Source of the DNA: Spirodela intermedia
Lineage: Eukaryota > Streptophyta > Magnoliopsida > Alismatales > Araceae
Length of the DNA stretch: 64,000 bases
NCBI GenBank assembly: GCA_902729315.2
Contig: LR746272.1
Location: 9,046,327-9,110,326, forward strand
Reading direction: 5' to 3'
Part shown: positions 35,715-47,115 of the stretch, piece by piece
Layout: each line of letters opens with the position of its first letter
Position numbering within the stretch: position 1 is the stretch's first letter
Translations under genes and position numbers: made by a program
Notes under the pieces: generated by a model
What the model was told of the DNA's origin: nothing
Databases searched by the model: none
The model's input: the letters and a program-made list of their open reading frames with translations, nothing else

Positions 35715-38571
35715 TCAGTGTGGGAAATCTCCGATGGGTCTTCGGCGCTTGGCGGCTGCTGCGCCGTGGAAGGAGGAGCCACCGATGTCGGGCACGAACA
35801 CAGAGGCTTCGGCAGCGCTGCGTGGGTTCCTCGGCCAGTTGACCCCGGAGGATGTGGGCGGCGACGTGATCTCCGGCACCGTCCAGCGCATGTCCGGCAC
35901 CTGGTCCATGCAGCACTCCAGCTCCAGCTCTTCGTCACCGCAGCGGTGGACTGAGGAATCCTCCGAGTTGCCGAGCTTTCCACTGTTAGCCTGCCAGGTC
36001 TCGTCCAAGCCGAGGGAGTACGGCATCAATGCAGCCAAAATTTACGCTTTGCAGAAATTAAACGTCAAAGTTCTTCGATCAAGGTGGATTCAACAGCAGA
36101 AACAGAATTTACACCAAACCATATTATAGAAATATTTTTCGTCACAGAATTCCCATTGATTATATATTTACTTATACGACTATATGTATGTATATTATGT
36201 TACAGATTTACCGAGTTAATTCGATAATAAAACACATAAAAAAGACTAGAAGTGAGCACAAAGGCCTGCCCAGCCATTTCCTAACAAAAAAACCAAATAA
36301 ATCCGTCTATCATCCATAACTAGCCGTGAATACTAAATAAAATTTTAAAAATTGCAAATAGCTATACAAGAACATGGCTGTAACTCATCCGTATTTAGAA
36401 AATGACAGGAAAGAGTATGGCCAACCTTTGATGATTCATTCCCCTGGAATCCACAATCGTGGTTGAAATCCGCTCCAAAAAATTCATTCAGCGGCCAACC
36501 AGACATACTTGGAGTGGTTGCGCCACCATTGACGACAGCTCTGCTCACTGGAAAACTCTCATTCCAGCCCACTTGATTGGGGCCAGCTTTGTGTTCTCCC
36601 CTAGATAGCGACATCGATAGACTTCCCTCTGATGCCAATTTAGGTGGCGGCTGAGGAATCTCCTGTTCCCTAGCAACGGATGAAGTACGCTCATTGGGTT
36701 CGATTCCCACTCTAACTCCTGTCACAAGGAATCTCTGGTGAGCCGACACAAGAGAGTTCACACTGTGAATGCTGACATCACATTTCCTGCAGAGCAGTGC
36801 TCTATCATTTAAGCAGAAGAAGTATCCTAGAGCATCCTGCAACCATAAATTATACAATTTTAAATTGAAAATATTCTAAATTTGATTCCGATCGCAAATA
36901 TGAACGGTAGAAAATCTGAACATCCTTAAATTCAGCTACAATGGAACTGCCCACCTCAAAATACAGAAAACAAGTCAAGGTGAGAAGAAATCTCCAGAGG
37001 GAACATATAAGAATACGCCCCAAAATGCACACCCAACTACCAGAATTATATCCTTTTCTTAAATAATTAGTTAACATTTATGTCCACAAAAAAGAAATGC
37101 AGCTGCATATTAATACACCATCCTTTAGGACTCGAGCCAGGAAGCACACAGCGCATTTAAAGGGTAGGTTCATTCCCAGGTACCTTTCAGACAGACACCA
37201 GTAAAAAGCAGCTGAATATAAGACCACACATAAAGCAGCTTTTCGTGTTATGATGTCACCAAAGTGAAAGATACGAAAAGAGCCCGCATTTATTTACAAA
37301 AATATCCACAAGATTTAGCATAATTCGCTAAAATGTCTAGGTCTTCATCGCTCTAGAAATCTTAACTCTTCCTGCCCAGTAAAAAACCATATGTAGAATA
37401 ATTTTCCACCCTTCTTGACCTTTATCATTCGTCAGAGAAAGCTTCATCCCCACCTTGCTCCCTCTCTAAGAAAACTCACACTGTGGTTGTTACGCCATTA
37501 ATGGATGAAGACTGCAGCGCATCACTGTAGAAACAATTTTCCTCATTAACCATTATGCTCCTATCACACAGATGGCGTTGAAGAAGCAACTGGGAAAAGA
37601 ACGAAGATGAGTTCGAATCGTAGATTTCTAGAAGGGTTTGAACCCACCGGTGCAATTCCATCGATTTGTAGGACGATGAAGCCCATAAAAACCAAATAAA
37701 AATGCTTTCATTTTATCATCGGCTACTGGATGGCATGGGAGAGTCTTCACTGCAATTCTGACTCCGAAGGGGTTTAAGCTTGATGGGGTTGGCGTCAGGG
37801 TTTTATGTGAAGACTTTCAAGCTCAGCACGACATCTCTAGATAACAAAGAGGAAACCTCTCTTAGCGAGTGCCCCATTAAAAAAAAAACAAATAAAATTT
37901 CCCATTATCCTTTTCCTGTTATTCAGAGTACCATCTTCCTTCCTTCTCCAAGAAGTCAACCTATGTTAGCTAAAAGAAAACAAATATAGGCAGTAGTATT
38001 CGAGTAAGACAGATTTCTCATAGCCACATCCACAAATTAAGCTGACTTTTTAGAATTTGCCGCAGAGATTGGTTCTTCCTTTCTTAGCTACTTCTTTTCT
38101 GTATGACCAAACCAAAAATTATTTTGATATCTACCCAGCCTTCCCCAACTCTGTTGAGGGCCCTATTCTGCTCCAACTTTTGTTCTCAACACGCTCGTTC
38201 TTCCCAAACAGAGGATCCTTCTCTCCAGAAAACACCTTCCAAGTAAACCCAGCGTGATCGTCGCCGGAAAAAGGATCCGTCATCTGCGCCAGACAATAGA
38301 TTCTAGACCCAATTCGCCAAACGACGAGCTGTGGCTAAGAAGGTGGTCAGAAAGAAGAGATAGGGAAGAGGGCAGGGGGACGCGCCTGGCAGATGTCGCA
38401 CTTGGGCACCAGTGAGGAAGAGGAGCTCGTGAGGGGAACCCTCTGGTGCTTGCTGGCCAACTTGTTGGCAGCGTGAACCTTCTGGTCGCACTCCCAGCAC
38501 AGCGCCGCCTCGTCGGCGCAGCAGTAGACCCTCGCCTCCGCCGCCTCGCAGGCGTTGCAGAGTATCTTCAT
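35715..38571 (-). CDS. BBX21-like: Double B-box zinc finger protein, BBX20-22 type
   Basis: Nuclear B-box factor of structure group IV; relatives promote photomorphogenesis with HY5 and are COP1 targets. Three minus-strand exons: 38571-38386, 36836-36426 and 35990-35715 (62, 137 and 91 codons plus stop), 290 residues. B-box 1 runs from [18 protein letters not shown] to [14 protein letters not shown] with all Cys, Asp and His ligands. B-box 2 runs from KCDICQ across the intron to [16 protein letters not shown] and HQRFLVTGV. Later come [38 protein letters not shown], a VPDI motif (a COP1-binding-like VP pair) and KRRR near the end. There is no CCT domain. The first intron must start with GC (CAG|GCGCGT) to keep frame; the nearby GT would break it. 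The exact orthologue among BBX20, 21 and 22 is uncertain. Confidence 0.92.
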
Positions 38572-40258
38572 CCCCTCCACGGCGGCGGCGACCACCCCGC
38601 AAGATATGCTAGATCCCCTCTTCTCTGACCGGACCTCCCGCCCCCCAAACAAACCCAGCGGGAAACTTATTTCGCAAGCGAGGGGGAGAGAAAACTGGTA
38701 ATTTGGAAGTGCCCTCGGGGGAGTGGAAGAACCCGGCATCTGCACCGAGACTAAACCGCCACGTGGCTGTCCTCTTCCCTCCTTGATCATCATCTTTGTA
38801 AATAGCGACTCTACATAAATCAAGGCACCCGTGAATTCTGCCACGTGCCAACCAAATTAAAATAGGTAATTTTATCAATTAATGAATATTTTTTATTTTA
38901 TATAAATGTGTAGCCTGCATTTATTCAAATGAGAGAATTCCCAAGCTAGTTCTTCCTGCTGCGAATAGTCTCGAGATTCTCCTGTGCAAGGACCGGTTGA
39001 CCCCGCCGACATGGCGAAAAATATCCGGTCCAAAAGCGCACCAATGGGGGTGGGGGGAGGTTGGGATGCCGGGGCCACCGCAGGCAGCTCGACGGGAAGA
39101 TGAACTGGACGCCACCCCAGATCCTGGGCCTCTGAACTAACGTAAACTGGAATCGAGTTGGGGAAGGGAACTCGGAGGGTCAAGCCTAACCAAGGAATAG
39201 TACTTTGGGGAGTAGTGGCTAGGAGAATTCCAGCATCCAAATCGATATCTGTAGGCGATAATCTGTGCGGTAAGTATATTATAAATTAATCACATGACTT
39301 TATCTTCCTAACCCATTATTATTCTGTTTGGGTTGACATCCGAGTAAAAACTCAGTGGAGTGGAATGGATCTATATATTTGATTAGTAGTGTTGTAAATT
39401 CCCAATCTGTATTGTATTATTGTAATGCCAAGGTTCGTCCGCTGAAACCAATGACGAGCGAGCGGCCTAGATTTGGTGCAACTGCAGAGGGAGAAGAAGA
39501 GAGCAGCGGGGTAGATAAGGTGGTGGCCAGAGGAAAGCATTCTCGTTTGCCTTTCCTTCACAGGAATCATATAATTGAGAGGGTAGGAGAGTGTGGGGAC
39601 TACCATCTCCGGTTTGTCGATGACGTGTAGCAGTTTTTTCTGATTGGTGTTCCACTGACAGATCAATTGAAAAACTTTGTGGACGGCTTTCATGGGAGAG
39701 GGGGAAAGCTGCAGGACGGAGAATAAGGAAGTAGGTAGAGAAGAACCTAATATTCTATCTTCCCTTTAGGAGAATCGCGAGATTGGGGGCCTGGGAGTAC
39801 GTAGAAGTTACCCATCTTCAGTTCCTCAACATGTCTACCAAACATTGGATCAATTTAAAAACTCTGTGGAGGGTTTTCATTGGAGGGAGACAGTCGGAGA
39901 GGATGGGAAGGAGAGTGGGGGTAGCTGAATAGCTCTCCTATGACTCGTCATCACCTCCAAATCTTTATCATGTTCAATCTTCGATAGATGGCTTAGTCTG
40001 TGCTGGATCTCTGAAGTAGAGCGAGTTTATAGAGGCCAAGAGAAGGGAGTGTTTATTTTGGTCCTTGTTAAGTAAAAGACGAAGAAATGGTGTCACTAGA
40101 TTATTGAAGTGATTTATTGAGGAAATCTTATGACCCACAATAACAGTATTTATCAGGCGCGGCCTCCATGGTCCTACGAATCCTTAAATATGGAGTCAAA
40201 TGATCCACTACATACTTCTTCTGATTAACCATATTAGAGCAAAAGCCCACTTCAGACT
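38572..40258. other. BBX promoter and intergenic DNA
   Basis: Upstream region of the B-box gene, then spacer. Two diverged copies of a roughly 190-bp unit are visible from the repeated GATCAATT..AAAAACT motif at 39661-39697 and 39849-39885. Open frames at 38893-39240 and 39352-39693 match no family I know. Confidence 0.5.
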
Positions 40259-40812
40259 TGTGGAAAGAGGAGAAGAATCAGCTCACAATGAAAGCACCGA
40301 CAAAATAAATTTTATGTGATTCAGAGGTTGGCCTCTAAGTCCATGGGTGACGATGAAAAACTCTATTATATAATATAAGCTTATATGGATAACTTTAACC
40401 AAGAACCCAATAAATAAATATTTGATATGGACCCGCAAAGTACTCATTAACCCAACAAGATATTTCTCCTTAACACCTCTCTCAAGCTTTCTCTAATGAG
40501 ATGATACAAGTGAAAATAATGATGCTCTATTTATAGGCAACTTGGAGGACCTCAAAACCATGATGAGCCGTTCAGAACGTGCCTTGAAATCTTGACCACA
40601 TGGCCCATTTTTGTGAAAAATGGCTAGCTGGGCTGTTTCTCCGCTTCACCCAGTCTATTTGTATTAGGCCATGTTTGTTTGATGGGGTCCACGTATAAGT
40701 CGGATGTTTCCATTCGTAAGAATCGGTCCGCAAACAGGCCGTTTCTCTCTCTCATGGATGGCTCCTCTCCTCCTTTACATTAAATATAGCTGTAATAGAA
40801 AGGAGAGCCACA
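40259..40812 (-). repeat. 3' LTR of the copia element
   Basis: Aligns along its length with 46560-47115: shared blocks include AGAACCCAAT.AATAAAT, TTCTCCTT.A and CTAATGAGATGAT.CAAGTGAAAA. It contains a minus-strand TATAAATA at 40528-40535, the likely LTR promoter core. Confidence 0.85.
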
Positions 40813-40959
40813 TTTATTATAATTCTCTTCATAGTTCGTCTTTTAATGTCTACCACCAAGCTCTATCATATTCTTGTTAACTGTCATTACCCCTATTAGT
40901 GCATTTCTCATGTACTTTTGTGATTTTATTAAGTTTAAGCAATGCCTGAACTTCTCCAA

Positions 40960-41470
40960 ATAAATATTCATTGTATAAACCTTCTTTACAACAACTGTAT
41001 CTTGTGAAAAATATCATAAAAAAAGTGATATCTTAAATCAATATACTTAGTCCTCTCATGGTACATCTGATTTTTAGTAAAATGTATAACACTTTGATTG
41101 TTACAATACATCTAAGTTATCTCATGTACTAGATCATAATCATCAACCAAATTTTTGAAGAAGAAAACTTCTCTCTTTCTTTACACTTTCATATATTTTG
41201 CCTCTATTGTTATCAACAAAGGTACTATAGATTGTAAAATAGGTTTCCAATTAACAGTATAATCTAATAAAGTAAAGATATAACATGGTTGTCTCTTCTT
41301 CTCTAGATTACTAGCATAATCATAATTAGCATAGCTAATGAATTTATTGATAGCACTAATTTTTTTCTATAATATCAAACTCACATCTAAAGTATCTCTG
41401 AGGTAACAAAGAGTCCACTTTATAACCTTCTAGTAGACATTAGATTTTTCATTTACTTGCTGAACACACA
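40960..41470 (-). pseudogene. Copia RNase H remnant
   Basis: Minus-strand reading shows NQSVIHLTKNQMYHERTK followed by YHFFYDIF, the standard end of copia RNase H. Upstream are SYANYDYASNLEKKRQPCYI and a KWTLCYLRDTLDV block. Stops and frameshifts interrupt it. The nested DNA begins just to its right. Confidence 0.85.
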
Positions 41471-41956
41471 AATAATATGAGAAATGTCAAGGCGAATCCA
41501 TATCATAACATTCATAATGATAATAATTGAACATGTGTGTGAAACATTGCTCATCAACTCTATCTCCTTTTTCATCTTTACTCAATCTTTAGTAGACAAT
41601 CTACTTGAGCTCATTATCTCTCTCTTCTCTCACCTATATAAACATATGTATCTCTTCATTTAGAGTTAATATAATATTAGGATTTAACCCTTCTCCTCAA
41701 CATAGTATCAAAGTCCTAAAGTTATTTCTAGTTGTTGTCGTTGTTGCTGTCATTATGTCACTGTTGCCACATCCTCTACATGCTCTCCTATCTCTCTCTA
41801 CATGCCATTGTCTACCACACATCATCATCTACTACATACTGCTATCAACTACATCACCAAAAATCTATTGTTGTACCATACGCAACCAGCACGCCAATGC
41901 TTGTCCTACTACCACAGCCCACTTGCTGTCGCTGCCCCTACTCTTATGGCCCTTGC

Positions 41957-41979
41957 TGTCACATCATCTAGTGATGTGA
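41957..41979. repeat. Palindrome at the edge of the inner nested insert
   Basis: GTCACATCA, five bases, then its exact complement TGATGTGAC. A related GTCACATCATCTA recurs at the right edge near 43640. Confidence 0.8.
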
Positions 41980-42001
41980 CCCTTATTGATAAGTCTTCAT
42001 T

Positions 42002-42052
42002 ATCATGAGTTAATAATTAATAAATAATATAGTTTTAGTCTTAACTCATGAT
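42002..42052. repeat. 12-bp inverted repeat in nested AT-rich DNA
   Basis: ATCATGAGTTAA at 42002-42013 and its exact complement at 42041-42052 enclose a 27-bp AT-rich loop. It may be part of an LTR end or a foldback element. Confidence 0.8.
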
Positions 42053-44079
42053 AAATAGACTCATATTTATGTTAAATTGTGAAAAATAGTTTTTAGTTTA
42101 TTAATGTGAATTTTTAGCTAATTATGTGATTTTATATAAATTTATATGATTTTTATAGTCTTATTTTTGAGATAAATAAAGAAAAAGAAATTTAAAAAAA
42201 TAGGAAAAAAGGGAGGACCCATCAGTCAACTAGGCCCGCAAGCAGGTCGGAAGTGCAGTCGAGGGGAGCCATGAGCAAGGGCTTGAATAGGTATGGACTG
42301 ATGGGGGCACGTGTGCGTCACTCCCCTTCCATGTCACTAGTGGTCAGCTGGCTGTGGGGCAAAGAGTAGTCGTACATATGAGAAATAGACTCATTACTTG
42401 TAAATTTGATATTACTATATATTCATCTAAAACTTCAGCATACAATTGATGTGGGACTAAACCTGCATCACACCTTCTTTGAAATAGTTTTGTTTATTTT
42501 ATTTTCATACCTAAAATATTCCTTAGTGATAATAAAGATATATCATGATGACGTCATTTTATAAGAGTATTAGAATACTTATGTCAATTTCTCTCATGTA
42601 GGCGAGCAACCAGCACAAGTTCAAATCCTATTAAAATCAAAACTCGTATTTTTATTTGATTAAATCTCGACTTTCTTATAGATCGCCGGTGAAGGATTAA
42701 GTCACCAGAATTATTTGAGTAAAGGATCATCGGCGAAAATCTCGTTGACACAATTCACGAAGCATTATTACTAAAATTACGAAATGATTCATGATAAAAA
42801 GATCATAAATCTATTGAGTAAAGGATCCTTGATTGATCAATGAACAAGCCGTCATCAAGAAGAGGACGATCCGCCGAGAGATGAGTTGCCACCTCTTGAA
42901 GGTGTACTAGATGTAATGAAGAGCCTCCTCTTACTGTATGGACCTGAGAATGAAGCTCCTTAACATGCGCCTCACCTCCATCCATCTCTTTTTCATTGGG
43001 TGACAGCCACTAGAGAGCCACAAAGTCGTCGTTTTTTCGTTCCATTAGGTGACAGCAGCGAGAGACGATTCAACGACTTGTTTTATTGATCTTTAGACTT
43101 CGCAAGAAAATTTAAAAATTATTAACATCGTCCTTGTCTAAAGAGAGTTTTTAAGATTGTAGACATTATACGACAATCCTCTCGAACGTTTAGGATTCTA
43201 GTACATCACCGACACATCACCGTCGTAAAGTTAGATTTTTTTTTTTACTTTCAACTTAATTTTTGCTTGATTTAATGATAATTTATGTGATTTAAATCTA
43301 CCAAATTATTCTTCATTCAAGACGATTATTCCAGGTTTTATAAATCTTAATTTGATCAATTAAATCGTCTGTAATCACTTACGTAAATTTTAAATATATT
43401 TTATTTTTATTTCTTAATCTAAAATTCATAAAAACTCATGTTCTTTGAGGAAAATTTTAAAACATTACTCAATATTATATTACATTCTTGTGATCAACTT
43501 GAAAAATTCTTACTATTTTTGAAACTTTTATTGAATTATAATTAATATATTTGTTCAGAAATACTTCTAAATATCTAAAAATTAGTATTTTTTAATTTTA
43601 TAAATCTTAAATTTACATAATTTACTATGCAATGACTAAGTCACATCATCTATCATCATGACCCTTGTCGTCACAACATCTATCGTCATGGCTTCTCCCA
43701 CTCTTGGTATCTTATAGCATCTCTCGATATCTCGTGGTATTATTTCCTACTGTACCATCTCTTACCATATTATTTTCTTGCCATGCATTATCTCCTACTA
43801 CGTGTCGTCCCTTGCTACTTTCTATAGACCCCTAGTAGAGTACGTATAATTTTATATTCTTTCATATTATACCACTTCAACACTTTCTTCATGTATTATT
43901 TTTAAAATGATCACAACTTTTCAATACTATGGTCTTTACACATCTTTATGTCTAAAATCTTTTTTGCTACTTTAAATTTTTCATCTCAAATTTACTACTC
44001 AATTGAGATTTCAAATGGTCAAATATCTAATATGTTCTTGACAACAGTCAACATGTTATAAACATATAACAACGAATTG

Positions 44080-44480
44080 ATAACTAAAGTTTCATGTGAT
44101 ACACATAACTATCATAATTGATTCTAGTATAAACATAAATATATTAAATATCTCATACCTCTGTCTTAGAGACTACTTCAAGCTATACAAAGACTTATGC
44201 AACAAGTGCAAAGTCTTCTTGTTAAGAACTATGAAAGTTTTCAACTAGTACATCTAGATGTCTTCCTCCAACTTGTTATGTAAGAATAGTGTCTTAGCAT
44301 TCAATTAGTCTAACTCCAAATCAAGCAAAGTAATAAAATGAGCAAGACACAAATTGACATATGACTTGCAACATGAAAGAATACCTCATTGAAGTCAATG
44401 CTCTATCACTATGTAAAACCCTATCCCATTTAACATGCATCAAATCTATCACATTCACCAATCATTGTTCCTTCGTTCTT
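44080..44480 (-). pseudogene. Copia reverse transcriptase remnant
   Basis: Minus-strand reading shows LDLELD, LNAKTLFLHNKLEEDI and HKSLYSLK, corresponding to the copia QLDVKTAFLHG and KSLYGLKQ blocks. Several in-frame stops are present. Confidence 0.8.
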
Positions 44481-44967
44481 ATGAAAAATTCACATCTTAC
44501 AATCTTTTGAACATGTATTATTTTTGTATAGAAACTATCTCCTCTTGCGTGGTCAATTGTCATTTAAATGACTTATTTGGAATAATAGTCTCTTTATAAG
44601 AACATATTTTTATTTTGGAACAAGTAAAGTAATAATTACCATGCCATAGTACTTATTAAGTGATATGATTGTCCTTTGCTACCTATTTTTATTACCATGT
44701 CATATTAATATTAAGTTGTCTTTTAAGCACTGCTTATGTTGCACTATTATCTAACTTCTTGGACTTTCAATGTCTCCTCTTTCATTGAATTATTTGTTAA
44801 GAATTGAACTTCTAGTTTTTCTTACTTACTATTAATATGATCTCTATTTTATGTTGTTAAATTCTCTCTTGTTTAGACAATCACAAACTCATTGAAAGTT
44901 ACATCTCTCTTAATCACAAATTAAGATGACTAAGAATCAATAAAACACAGTTATGTATTTTCACACT

Positions 44968-45295
44968 CTATGTTTTTGTATATCTCGTCAAAATGTACTT
45001 CTTCACCCTAGATTTGAACTTGTCACTTGTGATATGAACATATACAAAACAATTAAAAATATTGAGGTGAGAATAGTGATAGAAAGAGTCATACCACACT
45101 TCCTTGAGAGTTTTCAACTCAATGACTATAGATTGAGATCTATTCACCAAATAGTACGTTGTGTTTACAACTTCTGCCCAAAGATTTTTGATAATTTTAC
45201 CTTAGATAACATATTTCTTACTTGTTCTGAGTGTGTCATGTTCATCCGTTGTATAATATTATTTTATTATGGTCATTTTTTTGTAGTAGAATAAA
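44968..45295 (-). pseudogene. Copia integrase C-terminal remnant
   Basis: Minus-strand reading shows MVNRSQSIVIELKTLKEVWY, then HLNIFNCFVYVHI and FKSRVKKYIL. These match the copia integrase pattern (VNRSPS, TPEEVW, LRVFGCPAYVH, KKCIFLGY). The family core just upstream also survives as MTHSEQVRNMLSK. Confidence 0.85.
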
Positions 45296-46559
45296 ATGAT
45301 ATCTAAATTTAAGCAAAGCTCATTAAATACATTTGAGTAAAATTACATACCATTGTTAGTATGGAGATTTTTGATTTTTTTGCTAGTTTGTTGTTCAATC
45401 AGTAACTTCTATTGCTTGAATGTGAGGAACACCTCACTCTTCTTTTTTATAAAGTAGACTCAAACTTTTCTTAAAAGGTCATAAAAAAAAATTAGTAAGT
45501 CACTTACATCACCTTGAATGTGAGGTAATTAGAGTAGGACTCCAAAGGTTAAAGTGGGTGTAATTCATTGTGCCTTTGGTTATGTGAATTGTATTATTAA
45601 ATTTCACCTAATATTATTTTATAAATGCATAATGTTTATAGAAATCTAGTTTTTCAGTCTTCTGACCAACAAGTGAATCATAATTGATCAACTCCATACC
45701 TCTTTTATTCTTATGACCTAAGTTTATTTCCTTAATCGACTCTTATCTCACATCGACATTGTTTGTAACAATGTTACCATATAGATGATAAAGATTACCA
45801 ATCATCTTTGTCCTTATCAAAATCAATGTATCTCTAAAAGCTTGTAATATATCAGTATCTAATGAATAGTGATATCCAAGTTTATCTAAAGTATTTATAG
45901 AGATCAAGTTCTTCAATTTTAAATTATGATATTTTCTAAAGTTTTAATAACACCAAACATTTTGATTTGAAATGTGTCTTTTTTTATGCATAACTTATAT
46001 ACTTCTTCATTGACTTGGACTTCAATTTTGATCAATCCTTTTGACCAAACTCTTTTTTCTCTATCCTTCTTTGAACAATTAGGCCACATGCCAGATCTTC
46101 ACCATGAGCCTTTAATATTCAACCTCTTCAACTTCTTTGAATTTAATGAAAGTCTTGGCATCTTCTATTGAGATTTCATACCTTTCATTTAGTAAAATAT
46201 TAACAAAATGCTTATATGAAGCAAGTAAATATCGTAGACAAATTGTAGCTAGGACACACTATATGCATTCTTCATCCTCTTTGTCCTACCACTCAATTAG
46301 TTAAATTTTGTCGCCCTTAATTACATTGTTCAGCTCTTGTTGTACCAGCCACAATTACATTTTTAGTTGCCAAATGTTGAAGTCTCTCTTTTCATTGGAT
46401 ATTTCAATATCAAACTTTATGATTAATGTCAACTTAGTCACCATTAACTATAAACACATACTAAATATAAAGTCAATATCATAATTTTTTTATGATATTA
46501 ATTTATTAGAAAAGAAGTTAAAGTTCACTTTGTACTTGCCATATAATACTCTTATGATC

Positions 46560-47115
46560 TGTACTCATAAAATAAGAAAGAGGAGAAAGATCAACTCACA
46601 AAAAAGCCATTGACACAAAAAAGTTTATATGGTTCAGAGGTTCCCCTCTTACATCCATGAACGACAACAAAAAATTATATTGGATGGGAGCAACTTATAT
46701 AGAGAACTCTTATCAAGAACCCAATGAATAAATCTTTGATCTTGGACCTCAAAGCACTCACCAATCTAACAAGAGATTTCTCCTTGAAATCTCTCCCAGA
46801 CTCTATCTAATGAGATGATTCAAGTGAAAAGAATGACCCTCAATTTGTAGCCAACTCAGAAGACCTTAGATCCCTGATCAGTTGTTTAAAATGTGACCTG
46901 AAATCCTACCCACATTGTCCATTTTGGTGAGAAATGGTCAGATGGGTTGTTTCTTCTTTCGTTTGTCTCATTTGTCCACTGTCGAGTGGTTTTCACCCGA
47001 TCCGGTCCGCCTAATAGTGGCCCATTTCCAGCTGTGAGAATCGGTCCGCAAATAGACTATTTCTCCCTCTCAAAGATAGCTCCTCTCCTCCCCTATATTA
47101 AATGCAGCTACCATC
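46560..47115 (-). repeat. 5' LTR of the copia element
   Basis: Partner of the left LTR with clear but imperfect similarity. The TATA core is degraded here (CAATTTGTAG). A weak trace of a Met-tRNA primer-binding site may precede it at about 46549-46559. Confidence 0.82.

Larger units (their letters stand above)
41490..43860. mobile_element. Nested AT-rich insertions inside the copia pol gene
   Basis: Interrupts the copia frame between RNase H and reverse transcriptase. A plus-strand TAGTATCAAAGTCCTAA at about 41702 resembles a copia Met-tRNA primer-binding site, so a short LTR may end there. After it comes His/Ser/Leu-rich low-complexity sequence (41740-41960), which resumes at 43650-43850. 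A further insert of about 1.67 kb lies between. I found no coding domain in it. Boundaries are approximate. Confidence 0.5.
40259..47115 (-). mobile_element. Decayed Ty1-copia LTR retrotransposon with nested insertions
   Basis: Minus-strand copia element. Two diverged LTRs of about 550 bp frame the unit (40259-40812 is the 3' LTR, 46560-47115 the 5' LTR). Domain remnants run in copia order on the minus strand: integrase near 45295-44968, reverse transcriptase 44480-44080, RNase H 41470-40960. Many stops and frameshifts occur, so it cannot be autonomous. The gag-protease stretch (about 45300-46550) is unrecognisable. Extra DNA between about 41490 and 43860 splits the pol gene. LTR edges are estimated to within about 20 bp; I could not find a convincing target-site duplication. 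Confidence 0.85.

Noticed and set aside
41605-42008. 124-residue Ser/His/Leu-rich open frame as a gene
   Set aside because: It lies just after a primer-binding-like site inside nested transposon DNA, is low in complexity, and resumes beyond the inner insert.
42585-42640. tRNA-like B box (GTTCAAATCC) suggesting a SINE
   Set aside because: No A box at the right distance, no poly(A) tail and no target-site duplication.
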